A DNA stretch of 64,000 nucleotides, taken from Pseudomonas asuensis. Lineage in GTDB: Bacteria > Pseudomonadota > Gammaproteobacteria > Pseudomonadales > Pseudomonadaceae. Below, in pieces: positions 20,120 through 28,240 of the stretch. The position numbers were made by a program, and so were the translations under genes. The DNA is taken from the NCBI RefSeq assembly GCF_014646755.1, contig NZ_BMNW01000003.1:186001-250000 (forward strand), read 5' to 3'. Positions within the stretch are counted from its first letter, which is position 1. The number at the start of each line of letters is the position of its first letter. The notes under the pieces were generated by a model, which was not told the DNA's origin, ran no database searches, and saw only the letters and a program-made list of their open reading frames with translations.

Positions 20120-20800
20120 ATGAAATCCACGATTGAGCTTCCTTTTTCCGAGAAATATGACCGCGCGCATGCCGAGCAATATTTCAAGAAGCATCAGGAT
20201 GGCTTGGCCCGCCGATTATCCCATTGGCGAGATGAGCAGCTTGCCCGTCGTGCCCTGAAGTTAGCCGGGCAGCCCAGTCTGGTTTTAGACCTACCCTGTG
20301 GCGCCGGTCGTTTTTGGCCTCTACTGGCCGAAAAGCAGAACCGGGTCATTATTGGCGCTGATAACTCGGCTGATATGCTGGCTGTTGCTTGTGCTTCTCA
20401 GCCTAAACATATCGTTCAGCGTGTTCGTACCCTGCAGACATCCGCCTTTGCCATCGATCTGCCTGATAACGCAGTAGACAGTATTTTCTGCATGCGTCTA
20501 ATGCATCACATAAGTGACAGTGGTGACCGGCTGGAAATGTTGAATGAATTCAATCGTGTAACACGCGACACGGTCATTCTGTCATTATGGGTTGATGGTA
20601 ATTTCAAGGCATGGCGTCGCAGGCAGCTTGAGGCCAAGCGACAGCTCCGCAATAAAAGCACGGGTTATCAGAATCGTATCGTTCTAAATACCGAGCAGGT
20701 CGAGCATGAGTTCGTACAGGCCGGTTTCAGTGTCGAAAAGCATCTTGATTTTCTGCCGCATTATTCAATGTGGCGTGTTTATATCCTAAGAAAGGTTTGA
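20120..20800 (+). CDS. Class I SAM-dependent methyltransferase (ColRS-linked, WarB-like)
   Basis: About 226 residues. Motif I LVLDLPCGAGRFWPLL binds S-adenosylmethionine, IIGADNSADML is motif II, and DNAVDSIFCMRLMHH corresponds to motif IV. The substrate is unknown. In P. fluorescens and P. putida the equivalent gene after colS (orf222/warB) belongs to the ColR regulon and acts with the next gene on the cell envelope, probably LPS. ATG 20120 with GGAG at 20109 is preferred to the in-frame ATG at 20090, which lies inside the regulatory hairpin. The stop is two bases before the next start. Confidence 0.85.
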   Translation: MKSTIELPFSEKYDRAHAEQYFKKHQDGLARRLSHWRDEQLARRALKLAGQPSLVLDLPCGAGRFWPLLAEKQNRVIIGADNSADMLAVACASQPKHIVQRVRTLQTSAFAIDLPDNAVDSIFCMRLMHHISDSGDRLEMLNEFNRVTRDTVILSLWVDGNFKAWRRRQLEAKRQLRNKSTGYQNRIVLNTEQVEHEFVQAGFSVEKHLDFLPHYSMWRVYILRKV

Positions 20801-20802
20801 TT

Positions 20803-21531
20803 ATGTCCGATATGTCTTTCCCACAAGGTACAGCAGCATCAAAGGGTCCAGAGTGTTCCTTTGAAAACTGGTGGGGCATGTCGGGCGAGTGGGTTGAAGC
20901 GCCCAATGAGCGGCGGGGGGGAGAAAGTGGCGTCCAACGCATACGGATTGGTGACGGTACTATTGCTTACGCCAAACGTCAGGTAGGGCATATTTACCGA
21001 AGCCTGCGCCATCCATTTGGACGGCCAACCGCTTTACGTGAACGGGATGCCTTGGCCTCGATTGCTGCGTTAGGTGTTGGTGTGCCAGAACTTTTGTTCT
21101 GCGAAGCACGCCGGGACGGACAGGGCGGATGGCGTGCTCTTCTGGTCAGTGCTGAACTCAGTGGTTATGTCTCGCTTGAAGAGTGGTACGCCAGCGGGGA
21201 TCAGGCGCGTTATGACCAGGCTGTCCGCAATGTCTTCCTGACGCAATTGGGCGCTATGTTGGCGCGCCTTCATAAAGCGCGCTGGCAGCACGGTTGCCTG
21301 TATGACAAGCATGTATTTCTGCGCACCCGCGAAGTAAATGGGCAAGTTGAGTTTGATGTTGCATTACTCGATCTTGAGAAGTGTCGTCGTCGTTTTTCAT
21401 CGCAACGTGCCGCTCGGCGGGATCTTCTGCAACTTAAGCGCCATTCGTCGTTCAGTCATGCGGACTGGCAGACCTTGGTCTACGGTTACCAAGCAGTATT
21501 TGGCAAGGTCATCAAAGGGTTGCAGCCATGA
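20803..21531 (+). CDS. InaA/WaaP-type lipopolysaccharide kinase-like protein (WarA-like)
   Basis: A 242-residue protein of the Kdo/WaaP (InaA) kinase-like family. Visible kinase features are AYAKRQVGHIYRS (region of the ATP-binding Lys), the catalytic-loop equivalent WQHGCLYDKHVFL and the metal-binding LLDLEKCRR. WaaP-type enzymes phosphorylate heptose in the LPS inner core; the exact target here is unproven. In Pseudomonas the gene (inaA/wapQ/warA) follows the ColRS methyltransferase. ATG 20803 starts two bases after the methyltransferase stop, and its own stop overlaps the next start by four bases (ATGA). Confidence 0.82.
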   Translation: MSDMSFPQGTAASKGPECSFENWWGMSGEWVEAPNERRGGESGVQRIRIGDGTIAYAKRQVGHIYRSLRHPFGRPTALRERDALASIAALGVGVPELLFCEARRDGQGGWRALLVSAELSGYVSLEEWYASGDQARYDQAVRNVFLTQLGAMLARLHKARWQHGCLYDKHVFLRTREVNGQVEFDVALLDLEKCRRRFSSQRAARRDLLQLKRHSSFSHADWQTLVYGYQAVFGKVIKGLQP

Positions 21532-21755
21532 ACTTAACAATTACAAGAAGTCTGCTTTTAGTGGGTGCTCTCGGCGTTACAACAATGGCATTCTCAGCCT
21601 GGCACGAGCCGGGTGCGACAGTGGTCCAGGGACACGAAGGAATCGCCTATTGCCAGACACCGGCTAATGCCAGAATGGTTAAAGCGGTTCCGGCCGATGA
21701 GAATCTCATGCTGTTCTTGTATGGCATGTCTCAAAGCACGACAGGTGCTCGCTGA
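21528..21755 (+). CDS. Small exported protein of the ColRS operon
   Basis: A 75-residue product with an N-terminal signal sequence (TITRSLLLVGALGVTTMAFSA) and a short mature region of about 50 residues containing one Cys. I recognise no domain. The ATGA overlap with the kinase gene and its place before pncB match a small hypothetical gene I recall at this position in P. aeruginosa (PA4377). Retention of such a short gene suggests a real product, presumably periplasmic and part of the same envelope response. Confidence 0.7.
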   Translation: MNLTITRSLLLVGALGVTTMAFSAWHEPGATVVQGHEGIAYCQTPANARMVKAVPADENLMLFLYGMSQSTTGAR

Positions 21756-21849
21756 TAATTAACGCTGCGAAGTACGGGAAAAGGGTTTTTATTCATTCAG
21801 AGCTCGGGCATGCTGTGAGTGTTTGATTTGATTACCTCGAGCAAAACCT

Positions 21850-23049
21850 ATGGCTGATGGTATTTTTTCCCGGTGCAGCGTTCAAAGTCTTCTGGATACG
21901 GACTTTTATAAGCTCACTATGATGCAGGCTGTCCTGCACAACTATCCCAATGCGGAAGTCGAGTGGGCATTTAAATGCCGAAACAATGAGGATCTTCGCC
22001 CCTACGAAGCTGAGATCCGTGCCGAGATTGAACGGCTTGCCGATATTAGTATCAGTGATGAGCAGTTAGCGTTCCTCGAGCGTATCCCTTTTATCAAACC
22101 CGACTTTATCCGCTTTCTTCGTCTGTTTCGCTTCAATCCACGCTACGTGCACATTGGGGTTGAGAACGATGCCTTCAGCTTGCGCCTGCGAGGCCCGTGG
22201 CTGCATCTGATCCTTTTTGAAGTTCCTATTCTTGCTCTGATAAGTGAAGTGCGTAATCGCAATCGCTATCCGGACCAGAGCCTGGAGCAAGCCCGTGACC
22301 AACTCTATCGTAAGTTCGAATGGCTAAAGCAGGAGGCTAGCCCTACCGAACTGGCCAATTTCAAAATGGCAGATTTCGGTACGCGCAGGCGCTTTTCGTT
22401 CCCGGTTCAGGAGATGGTAGTCAAGGCGTTGAGAGATGACTTCCCTGGCCGTTTCGTAGGTACCAGCAACGTTCATTTAGCGCTGAGTCTGGGTGTAACA
22501 CCACTAGGTACGATGGCACATGAGTGGTTCATGGCTCATCAGCAATTAGGGCCAAGACTGATTGACAGTCAGATTGCTGCCCTGGACTGTTGGGTGCGTG
22601 AGTACCGTGGGCTTTTAGGGATTGCCCTGACCGATACCGTGACCATGGATGCCTTCCTGCGCGATTTTGATCTGTATTTCGCGAAGTTGTTTGATGGCTT
22701 GCGTCATGATTCGGGTGACCCACTCACATGGGCCGAGAAGGCAATCAGGCATTACGAAAGCCTAGGCATTGACCCGATGAACAAAACGCTGGTGTTTTCC
22801 GATTCGTTGAATTTGGAAAAGGCCTTGGGCCTTTATCGTGCACTGAATGATCGGATCAAGGTAAGTTTTGGTATTGGCACCAACTTCACATGTGATTTAC
22901 CAGGCGTTGCACCGATGAATATCGTGCTTAAGATGACGTCCTGCAACGGCCAGCCAGTGGCCAAGATCTCTGACGTGCCTGGCAAGACTCAGAGCGAAGA
23001 TCAGGATTTCGTTTATTACTTGAAGCACGTTTTTCAGGTCGCTTCCTGA
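21850..23049 (+). CDS. pncB: Nicotinate phosphoribosyltransferase
   Basis: Converts nicotinate and PRPP, with ATP hydrolysis, to nicotinate mononucleotide for NAD salvage. The 399-residue length equals the E. coli/Pseudomonas PncB type. Landmarks: [20 protein letters not shown] at the N terminus, [41 protein letters not shown] with the His that is phosphorylated in the family, and [14 protein letters not shown]. The 94-base gap upstream probably holds its own promoter. From memory the same gene follows the ColRS cluster in P. aeruginosa. Confidence 0.96.
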   Translation: MADGIFSRCSVQSLLDTDFYKLTMMQAVLHNYPNAEVEWAFKCRNNEDLRPYEAEIRAEIERLADISISDEQLAFLERIPFIKPDFIRFLRLFRFNPRYVHIGVENDAFSLRLRGPWLHLILFEVPILALISEVRNRNRYPDQSLEQARDQLYRKFEWLKQEASPTELANFKMADFGTRRRFSFPVQEMVVKALRDDFPGRFVGTSNVHLALSLGVTPLGTMAHEWFMAHQQLGPRLIDSQIAALDCWVREYRGLLGIALTDTVTMDAFLRDFDLYFAKLFDGLRHDSGDPLTWAEKAIRHYESLGIDPMNKTLVFSDSLNLEKALGLYRALNDRIKVSFGIGTNFTCDLPGVAPMNIVLKMTSCNGQPVAKISDVPGKTQSEDQDFVYYLKHVFQVAS

Positions 23050-23060
23050 TCAATAGACAT

Positions 23061-23084
23061 GATGGGTACTACCAGGTACCCATC
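23061..23084. other. Hairpin between convergent pncB and DUF1513 genes
   Basis: GATGGGTAC pairs with GTACCCATC around a 6-nt loop, but no U tract follows on either strand. It may stabilise 3' ends or help termination; it is not a classical intrinsic terminator. Confidence 0.4.
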
Positions 23085-23092
23085 GTGCCTAA

Positions 23093-24175
23093 TCAATGCA
23101 ATAGCAGATGGTTGTCCCATAGGCCTGAAGGCAGTTCGAGCGGCTTCATCGTGATATTTACATTGCTGCAGTCATAATGGCGGCAACGCCCCTGACCTGA
23201 TGTAACGATAAAGCCATCCTCTACTGCGCCAACGCCGGCGCAGTCTGGCAACGGCGCATCCAAGCGCAATTCGCCGCTGTCCACGTCCCAGATGAAAAAG
23301 CGATTGCCGCGAGGCGCTGTCAGGGCGACAAGTCTGAGTTCACTATGCACCGCTACGCTCGCAGTATAGTGGGCCATGGCCTGACGCTGTGGCTCGGCCA
23401 CTGGAAACGCCTCAAAGGTCTTGCCAGGACGCTTGATGCCTAGCATGGCTGCGGCATCGGTCGCGGCCCCCATATACTGCTGACAAGCCAGGATAGTGCC
23501 GTCTGTAGCAATAGCCAGATGGCGAATGCTATTCATCTGCAAATCCAGGGTTTCCTTGGAAAGCAGCTCGCCTGAGCGGCTCATTAATACCAGGCTGGGC
23601 TCCATGGCATGGAGATTCATTTCTACACGGCTTTCAGCCTCGGTGCGAATACCGCCGTTGGCAACAACAAAGGTCTCGCCATCCGGCATCCAGGCTACTT
23701 CATGGGGCCCCAGGCCATGAGTGCTTAACTCATGCGTACGGGTCAAACGTCCCTCGTTGAATCGATAGGCACTTAGCAGGCCGCGGCCTGGATCTGTTGT
23801 GTCATTTTCAGTCGCGTAGAACCACTCACCGCTCGCATGGAAAACTCCATGACCATAGAAATGACGATCAGAAGGTGAGTCGAGCGTCTGGACAAGCTTC
23901 CCATCACGTAGGTCTATTACATAGCTCTGGGTACCTGGACGACGGGCTACGAAGACTGCGAAAGGCTCTTCAGGGTGCGTCACGATGGCATGGCACCGCT
24001 GGGCAACCTGAGTAACAAATACAGACTTGCCGTTGAGGCGATAACCAACGGCATAGTGGTGGCCATCTACGTCATCGCGGGCAGAAAGCAGCAGAGGCTC
24101 TTGATCGCCGGAAGCAAACGTCCAGCTGCCTAGACGTTGCAGGGTATGGAGCAGGCTACTAAGTACGGTTGACAT
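23093..24175 (-). CDS. DUF1513 beta-propeller protein of the imelysin cluster
   Basis: A 360-residue protein with repeated short strands typical of a WD40/YVTN-like propeller (for example PLLLSARDDVDGHHYAVGYR, YGHGVFHASGEWFYATEND, GLGPHEVAWMPDGETFVVANGG). DUF1513 genes usually accompany imelysin and di-haem genes in iron-regulated operons. It is the last gene of the four-gene run, 22 bases after the preceding one. Family members I recall start with a twin-arginine or other signal; here the N terminus (MSTVLSSLLHTLQRLGSWTF) lacks RR and is only mildly hydrophobic. Its biochemical role is unknown. Confidence 0.8.
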   Translation of the reverse strand: MSTVLSSLLHTLQRLGSWTFASGDQEPLLLSARDDVDGHHYAVGYRLNGKSVFVTQVAQRCHAIVTHPEEPFAVFVARRPGTQSYVIDLRDGKLVQTLDSPSDRHFYGHGVFHASGEWFYATENDTTDPGRGLLSAYRFNEGRLTRTHELSTHGLGPHEVAWMPDGETFVVANGGIRTEAESRVEMNLHAMEPSLVLMSRSGELLSKETLDLQMNSIRHLAIATDGTILACQQYMGAATDAAAMLGIKRPGKTFEAFPVAEPQRQAMAHYTASVAVHSELRLVALTAPRGNRFFIWDVDSGELRLDAPLPDCAGVGAVEDGFIVTSGQGRCRHYDCSNVNITMKPLELPSGLWDNHLLLH

Positions 24176-24197
24176 GATAGGTACCCGGTGTTTTCAA

Positions 24198-25262
24198 TCA
24201 ATCGCCGTCATTGGCGTTGAACCCTAACTGGATGCCGAGAGCTTTGGCCAACTCGCTCTCATGGAGACGATGTACGGTATTAAGGCTGTCGTAGAACGCG
24301 TTGAGCTTGGCAATGCCGCCCTCGTCGCTGAGCCAGTGTTTCAGTGGCTGTTGTTGCAACTCAGCCAACTGTTTACTGCTATCGCCATAGGCTGCATCGA
24401 TCTTGTCAGCTAGCGGCTTCTGTTCTTTGGGTAGTAACGCACGTAACCCTTTACCCTCTACACCGTTCCATAGTGTCTGGGCGCTGGCAAGGCTTGCTGC
24501 AATACTTAACAGTGAAGACTCACTGCGCCACGCTTCGGCCTGATACGGTTGAGGAATACCTTTGCTTTGGCGACCCAGCGGGACGGCCAGTTTTTTCTTC
24601 AAGCTGTCCAGCGCAGTGACCTGGACTCGCAGGAGGTCGGCAATAGCTTCCTGAGCATCGGCATAGCGCTGGTTCGGAAATTTGGAGAGCTGTGCCAGCA
24701 TCCCATCGGTTTCCTTCCAGCGAGCCAGAATGCGCTGGGCCAGTTCCTGCTGATGCTCACTAATAGCAGTCAGGAGCGGGCAGTAACGTACCTTCTGCTC
24801 AGCATCGGCCAATTCAATGTTGCTGTCGAACAGAATATATTCATAAGCTGTCAGGCCCTGAACGACGACACTGGCTTTATCCAGCGTAGTTTTATCAACC
24901 TGTGGGTTGCTTTTAAGCAATTGCTCAACTTGACGGGCGACCAGATTCTTCTTGTCGGGGTAGAACTGTACCTGCCAGGCCGTATTGTTCTCAGCCAGCG
25001 GACCAATCAGTAATGGCTGCAATTCAGCCCAGGCCTTTTGCGCATTGAAAAAAGCCTCGCGCGCCTTGTTAAGATCCTCCTTGCCTGAGCAGAAGGCTAC
25101 GGCGCTGGTTGCCAATGTGCGGTCGGCATCTACCCAGCGGGAGTACGCTGGTAACAACACCTGCTCGGCAAGAGCAGCGCTGGTCTGAGCCTGTTGATTC
25201 TGTGGCGAGCAGGCACCGAGTGCCAGGGCAAGACCGGTTAGCAAAAGCCGCGGGCGGAACAT
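24198..25262 (-). CDS. Imelysin-family lipoprotein (second copy)
   Basis: A 354-residue protein with a lipoprotein signal (LLLTGLALALGAC, acylated Cys 18). The body is helical, like the imelysin/EfeO-type fold used in periplasmic iron handling. The family GxHxxE motif region reads GLTAYEYILF, so the His is not present although the Glu is. AAGGAG precedes the start. It follows the di-haem gene by ten bases and is clearly cotranscribed. Its role is inferred only from family and context: binding iron or assisting a ferrous iron uptake route. Confidence 0.8.
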   Translation of the reverse strand: MFRPRLLLTGLALALGACSPQNQQAQTSAALAEQVLLPAYSRWVDADRTLATSAVAFCSGKEDLNKAREAFFNAQKAWAELQPLLIGPLAENNTAWQVQFYPDKKNLVARQVEQLLKSNPQVDKTTLDKASVVVQGLTAYEYILFDSNIELADAEQKVRYCPLLTAISEHQQELAQRILARWKETDGMLAQLSKFPNQRYADAQEAIADLLRVQVTALDSLKKKLAVPLGRQSKGIPQPYQAEAWRSESSLLSIAASLASAQTLWNGVEGKGLRALLPKEQKPLADKIDAAYGDSSKQLAELQQQPLKHWLSDEGGIAKLNAFYDSLNTVHRLHESELAKALGIQLGFNANDGD

Positions 25263-25272
25263 GTAACGCTCC

Positions 25273-26691
25273 TTATAACGAATTCAGAAAATCAAGCAGG
25301 GCTGTACGCTCTTCGGCATTGAGCCCCAATACGTTTTGCTTGGCCGTCTCGGCTTCCCCGCCATGCCAGAGAATGGCCTCGAGCAGGTTACGAGCACGAC
25401 CATCATGTAAAAACTGCGTATGGCCGCTGACTTTCTGGGTCAGGCCGATCCCCCACAAAGGTTGAGTACGCCACTCACGGCCACTGGCTAAAAATTCGGA
25501 GCGATTGTCGGCCAGTCCTTCGCCCATGTCATGCAATAAAAGATCGCTGTAAGGGTGAATGGTCTGGTTGGCCAACTCGGGGACCTCTGCGGTGGCAGCG
25601 GTTTGGAAGGTTGGTATGTGACAGGCAGTACAGCCTGATGCATAAAATAAGGTCTTGCCTTGCAAGACGGAGGGCTTCTCAACGCCACGCCTGACAGGGA
25701 CTGCAACGTTGCGCGTATAAAAGAGCACCATGCGGCGTATGTTGTCGCTAACTTCTGGATCACCGCCATTAGGCGCCTGCTTGCAGGCGGTTTGGGCCTC
25801 TGTACAATCGTCATTGGGAATCAGACTGGTAGTCAGACCCATGTCGCCGGAAAAGGCCGTAGCGTTTTGTTGGTCAAGGGTAGGTTGACCAGCTTTCCAG
25901 CCGAACCGACCCAGCATCGTCTTTTGCTCGGCAAAGCTCCAGACCCAGTTAGCACGCCCGGAAATACCATCCCCATTATCATCATCAGGGTCGGCATTCT
26001 TGAGGATGTCGTTTTCAGGGATGGCTTCCAGCAGGCCTAATCCGATCATGGGCGGCGCTACACGGGCAGAAAACTGAACATGCGGATGAAACGGGCCGTA
26101 GCCGAGATTTTCTATACGCAGTGTGGGCTTGCGCAAAGTGATCACCGTTCCATCCTTGAACGTGATTGGTATGTCTGTGTAATCGAATCTGACCTTGCCT
26201 TCTGGAGGGACGCCTGGAATAGCATTGTCTTGCAGCTGTCCGCCATAGGTAGGTTCAGGCACGACACCTAGTTTTTTCAGTGTCTCCTCATCCTGCGGTC
26301 CGCCCGGTATAGAAAGTCTGACCAGCATGGTAAATGCATTGGTAGCGTTTGGACCTGGCGGGTGTCCGCGGCCGTCCTTCAAATGGCAGCCCTGGCAGGC
26401 ATTTGCATTGAATAAGGGACCCAGGCCATCTCGTGCCGTAGTGGAGGAGGGTGCAATGACCCACGGGTTGCGGAAGAAGCTGTTGCCCACGCTGAAGTCC
26501 AGGCGTTGGGCTGGCGTCAGATTGTTGGAAGGAAACGAGAACGCATTGGCGCTCTGGTCATTGACGCTGGCTGCTCCCGCTGACAGCGCTTCACCCGGTT
26601 CCGCACGGGTAAAACGAGGTGAGTCATCACAGGCGCTTAGAAGCAAAGCGAGAAGCACCAGGGAGCCCAGGCGGAAAGAAGCTGTTGTCAT
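25273..26691 (-). CDS. Di-haem c-type cytochrome lipoprotein (thiol-oxidoreductase-like)
   Basis: A 472-residue exported protein: lipoprotein signal LVLLALLLSAC, then two c-type haem sites, CQGCH (in NANACQGCHLKDGRGH) and CTACH (in YASGCTACHIPTF). Blocks such as NSFFRNPWVIAPSSTTARDGLGPLFN belong to the COG3488 di-haem oxidoreductase family found next to imelysins. Electron transfer in the periplasm is expected; proposals include oxidising or reducing iron during uptake. Requires the cytochrome c maturation system, not encoded in this window. Sits between the two imelysin genes. Confidence 0.85.
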   Translation of the reverse strand: MTTASFRLGSLVLLALLLSACDDSPRFTRAEPGEALSAGAASVNDQSANAFSFPSNNLTPAQRLDFSVGNSFFRNPWVIAPSSTTARDGLGPLFNANACQGCHLKDGRGHPPGPNATNAFTMLVRLSIPGGPQDEETLKKLGVVPEPTYGGQLQDNAIPGVPPEGKVRFDYTDIPITFKDGTVITLRKPTLRIENLGYGPFHPHVQFSARVAPPMIGLGLLEAIPENDILKNADPDDDNGDGISGRANWVWSFAEQKTMLGRFGWKAGQPTLDQQNATAFSGDMGLTTSLIPNDDCTEAQTACKQAPNGGDPEVSDNIRRMVLFYTRNVAVPVRRGVEKPSVLQGKTLFYASGCTACHIPTFQTAATAEVPELANQTIHPYSDLLLHDMGEGLADNRSEFLASGREWRTQPLWGIGLTQKVSGHTQFLHDGRARNLLEAILWHGGEAETAKQNVLGLNAEERTALLDFLNSL

Positions 26692-26734
26692 CAGAGGCAG
26701 ACGTTATTATTCAAAAGATCAACCGGAATGCACT

Positions 26735-26767
26735 GAAGCCACGGAAGGCGGGGCCTGCCGTGGCTTC
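26735..26767 (-). other. Strong intercistronic hairpin in the imelysin operon
   Basis: GAAGCCACGG (26735-26744) pairs with CCGTGGCTTC (26758-26767), and an inner AGGC-GGG-GCCT stem fits inside. No U run follows on the minus strand. It lies between the first imelysin gene and the cytochrome gene. Confidence 0.7.
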
Positions 26768-26795
26768 GTAAAGTACGCTGTGTTGTTAGGACAGA

Positions 26796-28136
26796 TCAGA
26801 ATTCGTGATCGGCGTTATCAGGCTTCAGGTCCTGGATACCCAGCTTGGCAGCAACCTGTTCAATGGAGCCGGTCTGCTTGACCAGTGCCTGAATGGCGTC
26901 GCGAATCTTTTGCTGATCGGCTGTGTTATCCGGAGCAATCATCTGATCGTAATGAACGCCATCTTTCTCGGCGCGATCGACAATAGCCTGCATTTTGGCC
27001 TGTGTGTCATCGAGGCTGGCCTTAAGCGTGGTATCTGCTTGCGGGTCGGCTTTGGCGACCAGTTCGGAAAGGCTCGGACCTTTCACCTCTGTACCGTCTA
27101 TACGCTTGTACTGACCGAGGTAGACGTTACGAATGCCTAGCGCATCGTAGTAGAGGGTGTGGTGAGTATCGTCGCTAAAGCAGTCATGCTCGTCTTCAGT
27201 CGAATTGGCCTCAAGGGAGACCTTCATACGCTCACCAGCCAGTTCACCAAGTGACAGGCTACCCATGCCAAACAGCATTTTGCGGATGCCAGAGTCGGCA
27301 CTTTCCTGCTCCAGGGTAACGCGATAGTTGTCAGGTACACCTGGCTTCCATTGGCCCGCCATGTATTCCAGATCGCTGACCAGCAGGTCGGTTACCGCTT
27401 TCAGGTATTCGCGACGGCGATCGCAATGACCACCTGTGCAACCATCACCTGCAAGATAGTCCGTTGCAGGTCGGTTGCCTGCGCCAGGGCCTGTCCCATT
27501 AAGGTCTTGCCCCCACAGTAGGAATTCGATTGCATGGTAACCCGTCGCCACGTTGGCTTCTGAGCCTGCCAGCTCATTCAAGCTAGCCAGTTTTTCGCCG
27601 GTAATTTCCTTGACATCAATCTTGTCTTCACCGATCTGAATTTCTTCATTGGCAATGATATTGGCTGTTGCCGCCGGGTTACCGGTCGCGTGTTGATAAT
27701 CAGACGCCACGTAGTCGATCAGGCCTTCATCCAGAGGCCATGCGTTGAGCTGACCTTCCCAATCATCCACGACCGGGTTACCGAAGCGGAAAACTTCAGA
27801 CTGGGAATAAGGTGCACGCGCTGCGATCCATGCCTCCCGAGCCGCTTTTAGTGTGGTATCGGAGGGGGCTGCCAGGAAGGCATCTACCGCTTTTTGCAGG
27901 TTTTGACCAGCCGTCAGTGCGTCACCAAATACGGCCTCAGCAATGTCAGCATAATTCTTGATTACGGCCTTGGCCGCTGCTTCATCCGGTTTCGCCGTCT
28001 GTGACGTTGCTGCTGAGGTGGCTGCAGGGGCTGCTGCTTGATTGGTGGGTGCCTGTTCTTTCTTGTCGTCGCCACAGCCTGCCAGGGAAATGGCGATAGC
28101 GAGGAGGCTTACGCTCGCCCAATGCATACGGGTCAT
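26796..28136 (-). CDS. Imelysin-family lipoprotein (IcmP/IrpA-like), first gene of the iron cluster
   Basis: A 446-residue lipoprotein (signal ending ISLAGC, Cys 20, followed by an Ala/Thr/Gln-rich linker to residue ~52). The imelysin peptidase-like domain has the full GxHxxE motif, GYHAIEFLLWGQDL, and the conserved ADYLAGDGCTGG-like loop with paired cysteines. The P. aeruginosa homologue IcmP was described as an insulin-cleaving outer-membrane protein; later structural work points to an iron-related role, and cyanobacterial IrpA is iron-regulated. AAGGA precedes the start. A Fur-like site lies upstream. Confidence 0.85.
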   Translation of the reverse strand: MTRMHWASVSLLAIAISLAGCGDDKKEQAPTNQAAAPAATSAATSQTAKPDEAAAKAVIKNYADIAEAVFGDALTAGQNLQKAVDAFLAAPSDTTLKAAREAWIAARAPYSQSEVFRFGNPVVDDWEGQLNAWPLDEGLIDYVASDYQHATGNPAATANIIANEEIQIGEDKIDVKEITGEKLASLNELAGSEANVATGYHAIEFLLWGQDLNGTGPGAGNRPATDYLAGDGCTGGHCDRRREYLKAVTDLLVSDLEYMAGQWKPGVPDNYRVTLEQESADSGIRKMLFGMGSLSLGELAGERMKVSLEANSTEDEHDCFSDDTHHTLYYDALGIRNVYLGQYKRIDGTEVKGPSLSELVAKADPQADTTLKASLDDTQAKMQAIVDRAEKDGVHYDQMIAPDNTADQQKIRDAIQALVKQTGSIEQVAAKLGIQDLKPDNADHEF

Positions 28137-28194
28137 TCCGGAATCCTTTTCTAAAATAGGGTACTCATCGCATGAGTCTGGAGAAAAGCTAGAT

Positions 28195-28213
28195 AATAAT
28201 GCGAAAGATTTTC
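28195..28213 (-). promoter_or_regulatory. Candidate Fur box upstream of the imelysin operon
   Basis: Minus-strand GAAAATCTTTCGCATTATT agrees with the 19-bp Fur consensus GATAATGATAATCATTATC at 12 positions, with the outer arms well kept and the centre poor. It sits 59 bases before the first imelysin start, in the promoter position for the whole run. Confidence 0.4.
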
Positions 28214-28240
28214 ATTTTTGAAAACCTTTTTCGCTTGTGG

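Noticed and set aside
26321-26881. Plus-strand frame across the di-haem/imelysin junction
   Set aside because: It overlaps the minus-strand lipoprotein genes with clear CxxCH and lipobox features, and its translation has no domain.
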